This document shows, in pieces, positions 33,253-45,405 of a DNA stretch of 64,000 nt. Under the pieces are notes generated by a model. That model had not been told where the DNA came from. It made no database searches and worked only from the letters and a program-made list of their open reading frames with translations. The stretch covers positions 62,001 through 126,000 of the forward strand of contig OY751493.1 of assembly GCA_963565915.1 (NCBI GenBank). The letters are read 5' to 3'. Both the position numbers and the translations under genes were made by a program. This DNA comes from Entoloma clypeatum (taxonomy: Eukaryota > Basidiomycota > Agaricomycetes > Agaricales > Entolomataceae). Positions within the stretch are counted from its first letter, which is position 1, and every line of letters begins with the position of its first letter.

Positions 33253-33318
33253 CCCCCCCATATTTAGTACATACTTCTAAATACATCTTATTTTTCCCAT
33301 ATAGGTACTTTTCTTCGT

Positions 33319-36300
33319 CTAGTTTTTTAGTAATCCGAAGTACGGGATAAACTTGTTAAAGAGGATTTTCCCCAGATTCTTAGTTAAAAGATCTGCAGGG
33401 TTATTCACTCCTTCAATGAATTCGACCGTGATGATGCCTTCGGATACTTTTTCTCTGACAAAGTGGAATCGCACGTCGATGTGCTTGGATCGCTTCTCAG
33501 TCACAGGGTTGGATGCGATAAAGACGGAGCCGTTGTTATCTCCATAGATCGGTACTGATCCGATCTGCATTCCAAGTTCGGCAAGCATGCTTCTCAGCCA
33601 TGTTGCTACGCGACTACAATCTGATAGCGCCATATACTCTGCTTCTGTAGAAGAGAGGGCAATGGTTTTTTGCGCCGATGATACCCATGTTATTGCTCCA
33701 GACGCCAGTGATATGAAGAAGCCGGTGGTAGACCTCCTTGTGTTTTCATCTGACGCCCAGTCGGAGTCTGTGAATGCATAGATCCCTTTCCCTGAGTCCC
33801 CATCATACATGATCGCATAATCTTTTGTTGCCTTCAAATATCTGCAAATATCCCTAGCCACTTCTAAATGACATTTGGTGGGATTCGCGGAAAATTGGGA
33901 CATTTTGATTACAGCAAAGCAGATGTCAGGCCTCGTTCCAATCATCAGATATAGGAGTGATCCGATGACGGATTGGTACTTGGATCGGAGTTCCGCATTG
34001 GGTTCATCTTCGGATGCCATGGGTTTGTAGCCCATAGGGAGTGGGGTATGGGTTGCATTGGATTCATTCATCCCCATGCGTGTGAGTATTTTCTCAAGGT
34101 AAGGTACTTGATCAATGAAGATCCTCTTCCCATGTTGCCTTATCTGGATCGAAAGAAACTCTTTTGGTTCCCCACCAGGCACAAGGTGCCCTAGGTCCCT
34201 ACATTCCCATGTGGTCATGAAGGCCCTCTTTTTCTCTAGCGTATATTCCCGGTTTGTGCCGAGAAAAGCAGAGTCGTCGACATAGATGACGGCAATTACA
34301 ATTTCCCTGTTGGCACTTTTGTGAATGAAAACACCCGCATCGGAGTGAAGCCGGACAAAGCCGAGCTTTTTCATGGAGGAATCAAGTTCTCTCCACCAGG
34401 CTAGTGCGGCCTGCTTAAGTCCATATAGGGCTTTGTATAGTCGGTACACGAGGTGTTCTTTCCCTTTTACTACGTAGCCCTCAGGCTGTCGCATGTAGAT
34501 GACCTCACGGAGCGTTCCATAGAGGAAGGCTGATGAGACGTCCAAAAGTGTCATGAACCACCCTTCAAGGGCTGTCAATGCCAGTATTAATCGGACGGTT
34601 TCATATCTCACGACTGGTGAGAAGATCTGATCAAAGTCGATCCCTTCTACCTGTGAGAAGCCTTTTGCGACGAGGCGTGCTTTCAGACGACCATCAGACT
34701 TTTCATTGTAAACCCATTTGTTCCTTAGAGCTTTCCTCCCTTCAGGCAGGGGTACTAGCTCCGTGATCACCCCGCAGCGTTTGAGCATATCTAGCTCTTT
34801 TCGTTCAGCCGCATACCAGTCTTCTTTATTTGGAAGAGGGTATATGTCTTTGTGGGACATTTCAACGATGCCAACTTGGACTGATATTGCCTCCATCAGG
34901 AGGTCATTCATCCATGCTGTTTGACCGCCCAATCTCCGTCTTCGATCTAATTTTTCAAGATCAGATGCTGGAGTGTCTTCCCCATAGATGCTTCCTGGCA
35001 TCTTCCGAACTCATCGTTCCCTGATCGGACGATCTGGTACTTGTTCGGGTTCCGGAGTGGGTACTCGTGGTTCGTCATCAGGCTCACTGGCAGGCAGTTC
35101 GTTGTCTGATTCAGGTTGATCCTGTTCAATGGGAACTGGGTCATGAGGTATTTCATTGTGACTTTCGTCGTCATTGCTGCCAGGGATGAGATCCTCAAAT
35201 TCATCAGCCGGCTCTGGGTTTTCCATTTCTGGATGGTTTTCTGGCAAAGGGTCGATGTGGCATCTAGGGTACTTGCTTTCATCAAAGATAGCTTTCCCAC
35301 CCATGAAAATCATGTTGGTCTCAGGATCCATGAAGCGGTATCCTTTGACCCCTGGTTTTGATCCGAGATAAATCATCAATCGAGATCTTGACTCCAGGGA
35401 ATTTCTACGTTTTTCTTTTGGGATATACACATATGCCTGACATCCGAAGACTCTGATGCTTGACATATCGGGGATCTCATTGGTCACCCTGAAGTAAGGG
35501 GTATTCCATTCGAGACGCTGCATGGGGGTTCTGTTGTAGAGAAAAGCTGCATGTTCCAAACAGAATTCCCACCACATAGGTGGTAAGCACGCGTCGAAGC
35601 GCAAGGCCTGAGATTTCTCCCACAGGGTTCGATTTATCCGTTCTGCTCGACCGTTCTGCTGGTGCTGATATGGGAGCGTGACGTCGATCAGAATTCCATG
35701 ATCGGCAAGTACATCCTTGTATTCGTTAAATTCTCCACCTCCATCAACTCGCCATTTCTTAGGAGTGGCGGCGAATTGATTCTGGATCATCGCAAGGAAT
35801 TGTCGTAGTGCCATGACAGCATCCGACTTCTTCCTAAGCAAGACGACCCAGACGTGGGATGAAAAATCGTCCAAAAACGTAAGGAAATATTTATATTTGT
35901 GGTATGATGCCGTGGATATTTGTTTAAGATCGGAATGGATCAGATCAAAGGTTTTTGTTGCCCTTGTTATCGAATTGGGATATGACTGATTCGGCATTTT
36001 CCCTTTGAGGCAACCTGTGCAACTTTCCTGTGATTTCTCACGTACTAGTGTTTCAGGCACCCCTTTGGTACTGGTGGGAATCTTTCGGAGTGCTTGATCA
36101 TTTGGGTGACCAAGGCGCTTGTGCCATGTTTCAACAGTGATTTTGCTCGAGATTGCATGGATTTGGTCATAGCGTATTTCAGTGTCTAACCAGTAAATGG
36201 TTTGTCCGATGAAATGAGGCGAAAACTGTATTTTGTTCAGCCCTTTAGAGATATTAATTTCTCCGCGCATTCCATCAACTTTGTAACCATGGTTAAGGAA

Positions 36301-38061
36301 GACACCTAGGGACAATAGACGTGTGTCCATATCCGGAATATAAAATACCGGTCGTAGGAGATGGGTTTTAGTTTCCCCATTTAGGGTATGCCGTACTGGA
36401 ATGGCCCCAACTCCGAGTATCTCCAGTTTCTTTCCCTTTGCAGCTGTTTGGACAAATCGCTTAGCCTTGAGAGGCCTGTAGTACGCAAAGTCCTTGAACT
36501 CATGGGTAAAGTGTAACGAGGCACCGGAGTCTAAGATCCATTGTGCGCGTTCTTTCTCCTTACAGTGTGTGCATGACGCAAAGTGCTTTGTATATTTTTT
36601 ATATAGATCGCTGTTAATATGATCCATACATTCTGCACTAGTACTAGCTAATATTTTACACGTCTGAAAGGAGGTGTTATTAGTTTTCCTTAATTGGTCA
36701 GATTCAGGAGAGGGAGATGACGAACCGTCAAGTTCAATAAGCCCATCTTCGAATTGATCCGGCCCCATTCGTTCCTGGTCGATGTCCATCATCTTCAGCG
36801 ATTCTTCTATCAACGGGGCTACGCGACGCTGTTTAGCCGGCCTTTTGTCGATGTCAGGAATGATGGTATCTAGGATACGAAGGTTCAATCCAGAGGGTTG
36901 TGCGCCGATCTCTCGGGCGAGCTTTCGCACCCTTTCGTTCTTTTTCCACACTGACGGCTTTCCAGAAGGAAGCCCGGTGTACTGTGACGGAGGGGGATTC
37001 ATGCGTTGCAGGAGCGACTGCATTTTTTCGGAATCGGGCTGTGCGGTACTTGTCGTTTTCCCGCGACCAGTGATGGTGGTGAAGGACGGTGCCGGAAGAG
37101 GGGGGAAGTGAATGGCAGGAGCAACAAACTCAACTGTTTCTTCCACATGGTCAGACGTGTTGTCCGCATTGTTAGCGCTTTTCTTCTGATTGCGCCAACG
37201 TCCCTTTCCCTTCTTCTTCTCAGAAGCGGTACTTGGATCGGCCGAGTTAGGCTGCTCGTCAGCATCGTTGTGCAAGGTACTCGGCTTTTGCTGCCTTTCC
37301 CATTTGGGGTCCTGCCCCTTGCGCTTTGTCCCGGAGATTTTCCGGGCCTGCTCGTTGGACGCCCGAGTAGACCCTACCGCATATTTGCGCCGGTATTCAG
37401 AGATGATGCTTTCGGCGACGGCCTTGTAGGTAAAATCGTCGGCGTCGTAGACCTGGAAAAGGGCGGTGGAGAGTGACGACCAGGCGTCGGGAATTGCATT
37501 GGCCAGGATCATTGCCTGCATCAGATCGGGGACGACAAAGCTCGAATCAGCGAGCCGGGCGAAAAGAGACCCCAGGCGCTCAATTTCAGGTACGGGGTCG
37601 CGTCCAGACAGCTTGTAGGTGGCGGCGGCCTTGAAGTCGCCGAAGATGACAGCCGGGGATACCTTGGAGTAGGCATCCTTCAGTGTTTTCCACGCGCCAA
37701 GTGCCGAGGTGCTGTCTTTAATGTGTCATCTGATTGCCTCAGAGACCTTCAGGCGTATCGCCCTGAGAGCTACGTCGTCGTCCCTGAGAGCTACGTCGTC
37801 GTCCCTGATCCAGGCTTTTTCTTCCTTGCGGAAGCCGGGCTGGTTGACTGTAGTAGCCAGCACAGGGGGAGCGGCAGCAGTGGCACCAGGGGTGGAGACC
37901 GTGGTGGTGAAGTCGGCGATGACAGGGCGGGTGATGTCGCCAGAAACAAGGCGCCAAACTCCTTGATGGAGGAGGTAAGACTTCATCTTTTCGGCCCAGC
38001 TTTGGTAGTCGATGCCGTCGAAGGGGGTGATGGTGTCAAGAGCAGAGCGAGAAGTAGACAT
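33319..38061 (-). pseudogene. copia3 gag-pol, 1,581 codons with two CGA-to-TGA stops
   Basis: ATG at 38059-38061 (MSTSRSALDT) to the end of RNase H at 33319, a single frame without shifts. The two stops are TGA at 37726-37728 (homologues read AIRRHIKD) and TGA at 35011-35013 (homologues read RERRVRRMPG). Both are Arg codons in the relatives. Gag, protease (WILDSGASLHF), integrase (HSDLK, DGGGEF, NGRAERINR), RT (YVDD) and RNase H (TDSDWASDE) motifs are intact. A 21-bp direct duplication in gag (about 37774-37815) repeats the residues DDDVALR. Reverting two C-to-T changes would make this copy coding-competent on paper. Confidence 0.94.
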
Positions 38062-38422
38062 TTTAGATGAATCTAAAAGGGTTCCCAATCAGTGATGTGT
38101 TATGAATATGATTCAAGAAAACAATTAAATGATTCCTTGTGACATATTCCCTTTAGGAATAGCGGTCACGGGAAAACCCTTTATATGTCAGAAACGTATG
38201 AGGTGCGATCAACGTTTCTACATGGAGTGTACTAGGTCAATCCCCTTTAGGGACGTCTCATGACAGGTACTTGTCGTAATGACGTTCCCAGGTTCATATG
38301 TGAAGAAGTAAGACTCAGAACCTAGATCTTTCGATCGGTTCTTTGCCAACCAGGGTAGAGTGGGCAGGTACTCGCTGTTGCCAGCGTTTCCCAAGTCCCT
38401 CTGCTATCCGGGGCCCATAACC
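38062..38422 (-). other. copia3 leader and primer-binding site
   Basis: Leader between LTR H and gag. GGTTATGGGCCC (minus strand, 38411-38422) abuts the LTR. It is similar to the leaders of the other copies but with its own substitutions. Confidence 0.75.
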
Positions 38423-38732
38423 TGTTGAAGTTCCACCTGGGCGCTAGCCACAGATGTACTGAGCAACACAGCTACAGTGGAAGTAATCTACTCTACCGTT
38501 CTAGTCACTTACTTGGTTGGGAAGGGTGAGGCTGGTGAGAGCGGTTGAGGCTGGTAAGAGCGATGGAGCTGGTTAAGAGTCAAGAGACAACTTGTTGGTA
38601 TTGACAGTTTCCTGGTCTTATATACCGTACTACTGTTTGTACCAACCAAACAAGTATGTAAGAAAGATATGTAATGGTCACGTGATGTGATCTAATCTAA
38701 ATCTAATCTACATGATGGGAAAAGTTTCAACA
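38423..38732 (-). repeat. copia3 5' LTR (LTR H)
   Basis: Partner of LTR G with one difference. The GAAAA target duplication follows at 38733-38737. Confidence 0.96.
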
Positions 38733-38975
38733 GAAAACAACATGCCCTACTTCCCAACGGGTGACCCCTGGACTTGGGTTTTCGCGCCACCCAAACTCTC
38801 CACCTCCCCTCCGACCCACAGACCCCGCCTAGACCACCCACCCCAGCAGCCTCAAACTGACGGTTGGACTCAAGTAGGGTGCCAACGCCAACAGACCCTG
38901 GACTCCTATGTTGCCCGCAACCCCAGCCCCACCAATTCCACACACAGCCGCCCTCCCACCTCCTCCGCATGTTAG
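38733..38975 (+). pseudogene. LINE ORF1, last part
   Basis: Continues ORF1 after copia3 (NNMPYFPTGDPWTWVF) through a Pro/Gln-rich tail to TAG at 38973-38975. The ORF2 start ATG at 38969-38971 overlaps this stop (ATGTTAG). Such an arrangement would suit termination-reinitiation. Confidence 0.8.
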
Positions 38976-41900
38976 TACGACCCACCAACAACCTGACAGA
39001 ACTTCGCATCTGGCAAGAGAACATCCACAAATCCAAATACGCCCAGCAATACATCTTGAATACTGCCAACTCGTCAGACTGGGACATCATAGCGATACAG
39101 GAACCGTGGCTAGATGTTCTCGGTAACGCGCGCGGCTCCCCTTTCTGGCGCATACTCTACCCCTCACCTCACCTCAATGATGGTTCACCCCGCACCTGCT
39201 CAATACTCATGATCAACACCAACATCAACACAAACTCGTACTCCCAACTGACCATCCCCAGTTCTGACATCACCACCCTCCGCTTCAACGGCGACTTTGG
39301 CCATCTCGCCATCTTCAACATGCACAACAACTGTAACCACAACGACAGCATCACCGCCCTTAGCCACTATCTTGATTCCAATGCCCAGACAGCACGCCCC
39401 ACTCCAGACGACCACATGCTCTGGCTTGGCGACTTCAACTGACACCACCCACTCTGGAAAGCTGACCACAACCATCACCTCAACTCCCCAGACGACGCAA
39501 TCAATCCCCTCCTTGACCTCCTACATGCTTATGACATGGACCTCGCCCTCCCCCCAGGGATCCCCACCTACGAAACAGCCACGCACAACTGGACCAGACC
39601 AGACAATGTCTGGATCTCCCACCACGACCACAACCCCATCATTACCTGCACCATGGCCCCATACATCTGCCCCCTCAACGCCGATCACCTCCCGATAACC
39701 ACAACCGTCGAACTCCCACTACCACGAACCTCTTCCGCACCCTCCCGCGACTTTAGACAGATAGACTACGACACATTTAACACTGCTCTGAAGGCCCACC
39801 TCGGATGCGACTCCCCTGCCTCCCTCATCACCTCCAAAACCGAATTCAACAAGAAAGTAGACAACCTCACGCAAATAATACAAGACACCATCACAAGCCA
39901 TGCCCCACTGAAGAAACCCTGCCCCTTCTCGAAATGCTGGTGGACCAAGGACCTCACGGACCTCAAAAAATGGAAAAACAAGCTCAGCTACCAGGCCCAT
40001 CGCTTCAGAGACATACGCGACCACCCCTCCATCGAGGAACACAAGAAGATCTCTCGAGAATTCGCCAAGGCAATCGACGACGCAGCCACATCACACTGGG
40101 CAGACTGGCTCGAAAACATCTCCCCCCAACAAATCTACCTAGCAAACAAATATGTCACCGATACCCCATCTGACCTATCCAGTGCCCGCATCCCGTCCCT
40201 CAAGACCTCAAACGATGGCTCCTCCCCCGATGCCCTCTCCAACAACGCGAAAGCCCAGGCCCTGGCCACCTCCTTCTTTCCCCCTCCATCTACCCACTCA
40301 CCAACCCCAACAAGCCCCTCCCATCCACCCCCTCTCCCCGGCATCTGCTTCTTCACACGCCGCCGCATCCGCAAAGCAATCAAGACCCTAAAACCTCACA
40401 AGGCCCCCGGCCCCGATGGCATTCCAAACATCAGACCATCTCTTCTATATCTACAGAGCAGTCCTCGACCTCAACGTTTACCATGAACACTGGTTAACCT
40501 CAACCACCCTCGTACTTCGCAAAGCCAATAAGCCAGCCTACAATGTCGCCAAGGCATACCGTTCAATCGGCCTCCTAGACACCATTGGCAAACTCCTGTC
40601 CACGCTGGTCGCAGCGGACCTCTCGCATCTCGTGGAACGACACCACATGCTACCCCCTGGCCAATTCGGAGGCAGACCCAGTCGCTGCACGTCCAATGCC
40701 ATGCACTCACTTACGCACAAAGTCAAGGATGCCTGGAGGGGAGGCAAAGTGGCTGCAGCCCTCTTCCTCAATGTCCAAGGTGCCTTCCCAAACACGGTCA
40801 AATCCCAACTCATCCACAACATGAAAACTCGAGGAGTACCGACATGCTATATCAAGCTCACTGACCGCATGCTGACCGGCAGGAAAACATGCCTCAAGTT
40901 CAACGACTACACCTCAGCGCCGATCGACATCGTCAACGGCACCACCCAAGGCTGCCCCCTCTCCATGCTCCTCTACGCCTTCTACAACGCCCCACTCATC
41001 CAGGTAGCCCTCTGGAAACATGAAACGTCCCTGGGTTTCGTCAACGACTCCATGGTGCTGGCGATTGCGGACACTCTCGAAGACTCACATGCCATGATCA
41101 GGGACATGATGGAACGCCCAGATGGAGGCTTCGCCTGGTCCTCCTCACACAACTCCCCATTCGAGTTATCCAAGCTCGCCCTCATGAACTTCCCTCGCAC
41201 TCTCCATGATCACGCACCAGCTGACCTGATCCTTTCTAGGCCCAACCAAGATGGCTCGCTCACGACACAAACCATCAAGACTGTCCCCACCTACAAGTAC
41301 CTCGGGGTCATCTTCAACTCAAAACTTCAGTGGACCGCCCACCATCACAAGGTGTCCGCCAATGCGGCCTGGTGGACCAACCAAGTATCCTGACTCTCCA
41401 AGCTATCGGGAGGTATGCCGGCACACTGGATCCGCCAACTATACAATACAGTAGCCGTCCCCGCCTTCACCTATGCAGCAGACATCTGGTACACCAGGAT
41501 CCACCTCTCTCCCTCTGGCAAGAAATGCACGGGCTCAATCGCCGTCACCAGCAAATTAGCCCCAGCCCAACGACGCGCAGCCAAACTCATCACGGGAGCC
41601 CTAAGCACTACAGCGGGTGACACTCTGGATGCACATGCTAACCTCCTCCCCATAGACCTACTCCTCAACAAAGTCCTCCACCGTGTCACGCTCCATCTCG
41701 CCTCACTCCCTCCCACTCACCCTCTCCACGCCCCAGTCTGCAGGGCTGCCAGACGCTTTGTACGCAGACACAGATCCCCTCTACACAACCTCTTTGCCGA
41801 CCTGGACTGTGACCCTTCACTCCTGGAACAAATCTCTCCAACCTGCCATCGACCGAACTACACCCTGTCCTTCACCACCCACATTCCCGACGACAAACTA

Positions 41901-43016
41901 TCAGCCCTTACAGCAGCTGAGGACAACCACCACAAGGCCCGTGTGACGGTTTACTGTGATGGTTCAGGCACCGAAGGCAAAATCGGGGCATCCGCAGTAC
42001 TCTACATCAATGCCATCGAAACCCAACACCTTCAATACCACCTAGGCCCAGCCTCACTTCACACGGTTCATGAAGCCGAAATCGTAGGCCTCATGCTCGC
42101 TCTCCACATGCTGACCACCCTCCAGACCCCCCTTTACACCTACATCGCCATAGGCACAGACAGCCAAGCAGCCATATGCGCCCTCAACAACCAACGACCC
42201 CACCCAGCCCACCACCTCTTAGACCGCATCCACGACGCTGCAGAAAGGCTCCACGCTGCCCAATACAGACGGAAAGGTAACCGAAACCCTATCCGAACCA
42301 TGAGCAAAGGTAAGCGCCCTGCAAAAGATGCGGTCGACCTCCAAATACACTGGATGCCTGGACACATCGGATTCATGCCGAATGATCGGGCAGACGAGCT
42401 AGCCAATCAAGCTGCTCAGGGAACCTCAAGCACGCCCCCCCTCCTCCCATCCTTCCTCAGAAGAAAACCCCTCCCCAACAGCCTGACCACCCTTCGCCAA
42501 ACCCACCTTGCCACTCTCAAGTCCCAATGGACCCGCTGCTGGAGATCTTCCCCTCGCTTCCCCTCCACGAATGCCATAGACAAGTCGCTCCCATCAGGGA
42601 AATACCTGAAACTCATTGCCAACCTCGATCGCCGGCAGTCAGCGATCCTCACCCAGGTCCGGACAGGCCACTCCCCACTCAACCAACACCTCTTCCACAT
42701 TCGCCGATCAGAAACCCCTTCCTGCCCCCACTGCCGTGGACTGGTCCCTGAGACGGTCCACCACTTCCTCATAGCCTGTCCACGCTACCAACATGGGAGA
42801 CACATACTGAGACGCAAACTGTTATGCAAAGCTGAGTCCACCTCCTTCCTCCTATCAGATCCTTCTGCTCTCAAGCCCCTCCTCGACTACATCCAGTCCT
42901 CAAAATGTTTCGCTTCCCTACCACCCAAGCTCTCCAAACAGCCCGCTAACGCCCGACACCCCCCCCTCATCCCGCCCCCCGACTCCCCCCTACCGACTTA
43001 TACCCCTCACTAATCC
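38969..43016 (+). pseudogene. LINE ORF2: endonuclease, reverse transcriptase, RNase H, CCHC
   Basis: An EEP endonuclease comes first (LRIWQENIHKS, IAIQEPW, LWLGDFN), then TGA at 39440-39442, where GDFNRHHPLW is expected. RT begins with KAPGPDGIPN; a frameshift lies at about 40420-40480. Motif A reads FLNVQGAFPN (Asp to Asn at 40770-40772) and motif C reads FVNDSMVLA (FVDD expected, 41043-41045). A further TGA is at 41391-41393. RNase H keeps its acidic residues (YCDGSG, HEAEIVG, TDSQAA, NDRADELA). A C-terminal CPHC...H...C motif is present. RT of this copy is inactive. Confidence 0.9.
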
Positions 43017-43403
43017 CCCTCCCCCCCAACCGGTAGGCACCCGTCGTGGTTGCCCATACCCCCTCCGCTCAGCGGACCTGTAGCACACCCCACGAGCCAC
43101 CTCACACATATGTATTGTCACATTTTTCTCAGGAGTTAACAGGGGAGCACGGCCTAAAACGGTGGAGGACACGCCGGCCTGTTCATTCTCCGCTGCCTCG
43201 TCAGTGGGGGACACGGCATTTCGCGGCTCTCATAGTTCTATCACACGAATCACGCAGGGTTGATCAGAGCGTCGACTTAACACACCGCCCAAGCCTTGCT
43301 CACCCACTTACCTACCTGTCTGCATGTAATGTGTAGCATAGGAACTCAGTTCCTCCAGCACAATAAACTTGATTCAAAAAAGAAAAAGAAAAAAAAAAAA
43401 AAA
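43017..43403 (+). other. LINE 3' UTR with AATAAA and poly-A tract
   Basis: C-rich 3' UTR, a polyadenylation signal AATAAA at 43362-43367 and an A-rich tail at 43376-43403. The tail ends inside the reading frame of the neighbouring HNH-like gene. Confidence 0.85.
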
Positions 43404-44562
43404 TCATAGGCGACATCGAAGAGAAGCCCAGCGGCCAGTCGGCATTGTCTGATTTCCTCGCAACCGAGTTGTGAGGTGCTACGTGCATGGTAAATTCATC
43501 CTCGCATTTGAAGTTGTGAAACGTCAGGCGACTGTCCGGGTTTGACCCATCGAATCGAAGGAGATTGAGAACCCATTGGGATTGCAGGTCGAGGGGCACA
43601 TCGCTAGGGTTCATCGCGAAGTTCGGTGTCTAGCAAGCCCATTCCACTCAATGGCGTTGAAGGAGACTCCGTGGAGTAGCTGACCTGTAAAAAGGCGACC
43701 AGGGAGGGGTGTGCAGGCTCGAGTTAAGCAGGATGCTATTCCGGGTATCGTCGATACTTTGTAAGGGTGGATCGACGATTTGCTTCCTGTGGCTGATGAG
43801 ACTCTTTATGTACTTCGTATGGAATGAGCGACGGGAACGATACAAAGGGCCTTCGGGAACGCACCTGGTCTCCCTTTGCGTGTGGAATTATATGACACGC
43901 CGTCGCTAATGTTGACCCAGTCATCACGCAACATCTATCACGAGCGACCACATCCTGTCTGAACTGGTCCCGGCGGCTGGAAACGTCTGACTCGATGGAG
44001 GTCCTACCATCCACCCCCTTCGGATCACGCAAACGAAAGTCGTCATCTATCACTGAAGATAAACAACTCCTGATTCCCTAGAATATGACTCGCCTTGTGA
44101 AATGCAGTGGTAATCACCAGGCGATATAGCCCCGCCGCTAGGACAATAATCTGTAACCTCTTCGCCATCGCGTTTGCGGGAGATGTAGCCTTCCTTGCCG
44201 TATATGGCGTAACCAAGAAAACGTAGCCATGTGAGAGGATGCAATGAGAATCGCTGGCAGATGTCAACGGGGATGGAGAGTGCAAGCCAATATTCACCAC
44301 GGAAGCGGATCCAGAATTGAACGTTAACGTGAACTTGTAGTTGTGGGTCAGTGACGTACATTTCGGAGGATGCCGAGGTGCCTTGGCGCTTGAGAAAAAT
44401 GCATGGAAGTGTTTCAGACCACTCACAAGAGAACAGCCAGACGCCGTCAATCGAAGGATGCCAATTCAATAGGCCACGACAAATCAAACCCAAGCTTAGA
44501 AGAAATGTATCCTTCCGCTGCCAATTGGCTTCGCTTGACCCTTGGTATTCTTTCAAATCCAT
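43404..44562 (-). pseudogene. HNH_2-like endonuclease-domain gene, 3' end cut by the LINE
   Basis: Multi-exon minus-strand gene starting near 44562 (MDLKEYQGSSEANWQ). One exon ends near YHCISQG. Another (about 44050-43880) reads SSRRDQFRQDVVARDRCC and ATACHIIPHAKGDQ, the core of the HNH_2 family widespread in Agaricomycetes. Later exons give YIKSLISHRKQIVDPPLQS, TPNFAMNPSDVPLDLQSQW and MHVAPHNSVARKSDNADWP, conserved C-terminal parts of that family. The frame then enters the LINE poly-A. One joint near 43690-43720 needs a frameshift, and the first exon joint is unclear. I read it as a decayed or disrupted gene. Confidence 0.65.
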
Positions 44563-44566
44563 CTAG

Positions 44567-44830
44567 GTTGAATATGCATCGCGTTTTCGTAACTGACATG
44601 AGTTCCGGTATCCAAGGAAAGAAGGGATGTACAGATCTGTCCTCATGCTCACGCCGGTATGTCGGAGCGTGCTTGCAAATTTTCTGGTTTTCATTAAACC
44701 TCCAATGTGCAGCGTCCAAGGAACATTCACCAAATGTGGGAACATTCCCGATGGCCCCTCAGTATAAGTACGAGGCCATCCGAGTCTTGGAGCATTTTCT
44801 CGAGCGTCTCAAGGCTGATTATTAACTATC
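44567..44830. other. Divergent intergenic region, HNH-like gene and small gene A
   Basis: About 260 bp between two diverging genes. Open frames here are short and overlap on both strands. No feature can be supported apart from a likely shared promoter region. Confidence 0.4.
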
Positions 44831-45405
44831 ATGCCCCCACAACAAACCTCCAATTGCTTTGGCGCCAACAACGGCAATACATGTTACTTCTCTGGAGCAT
44901 CAGACTTTCTGATCCAAGGAGCAAACTTTGGCGATGTCGGCAGTTTGACTGTTGAAACCAACTTCTCAGGTTTTCAGAGTGGAATGACGAGAGCGACCAC
45001 TCCCGAGAACCTCCAAAGTAAGTTCCGTATCATCCGTGCCAGCTGGTAGCCTGGTACCCATCTTCTCTCCAGAAGTTCAATCCACCAACGATGGTGGAAA
45101 GCAGAGTGAGCCATACTATATGCGCATTGAAATACTCTGACCTGATCTCGCCTGTCTCGTTCTTGAAAAGTGACAACTCATTGCGCCGGCGCCGGTCCCC
45201 ATTATTTCACAGATGCATCGAGATTCCACATCTCTGGCGTCAATTTTGGAACCGTGCGAGGCGATTTTGAGTGTACTATTGATGGCTCTGGTACCGTCCG
45301 GGCTCTAGCAAACAGTAAGTCTGGAGTCTGTACTTATATGCGCTTCGATGTTTACATCAAGTTCTTTCCTTTCCAGATGACCCAACCGACAGTGCGCAGC
45401 CGTGA
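44831..45405 (+). CDS. Small gene A with two copies of a GANFGDVG/GVNFGTVRG motif, 130 aa
   Basis: Exons 44831-45017, 45073-45105, 45171-45314 and 45377-45405. All introns are GT-AG (55, 65 and 62 bp) and frames join cleanly. The product holds two similar blocks: NTCYFSGASDFLIQGANFGDVG and PHYFTDASRFHISGVNFGTVRG. The pattern, an aromatic, then alternating hydrophobic residues, then G-x-N-F-G-x-V, recalls the short beta-hairpin repeats at the N termini of many agaricomycete proteins of unknown function. No catalytic motif, signal peptide or membrane segment is seen. Two related genes lie at 46247 and 50934. Confidence 0.65.

Larger units (their letters stand above)
32943..38732 (-). mobile_element. 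Ty1/copia 'copia3', complete, young
   Basis: Two 310-bp LTRs (G and H) that differ at a single base (T at 33201, C at 38681, in a CACGTG context), TSD GAAAA (32938-32942 and 38733-38737), PBS and polypurine tract present. The polyprotein frame is uninterrupted apart from two TGA codons. This is the most recent retroelement insertion in the window. Confidence 0.96.
32273..43403 (+). mobile_element. Tad/I-type LINE, 5'-truncated, split by copia3, with poly-A tail
   Basis: ORF1 and ORF2 on the plus strand, 3' UTR with AATAAA at 43362-43367 and an oligo-A tract ending at 43403. The 5' end begins inside ORF1, as is usual for LINE insertions. copia3 (32943-38732) interrupts ORF1 with TSD GAAAA. 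An RNase H domain after RT points to the I/Tad branch. Two RT catalytic aspartates are replaced and several stops are present, so the copy is dead. Confidence 0.92.

Noticed and set aside
44403..44825. A plus-strand frame opposite the HNH-like gene
   Set aside because: It is antisense to the exon with HPSIDGVWLF and shows no motif of its own.
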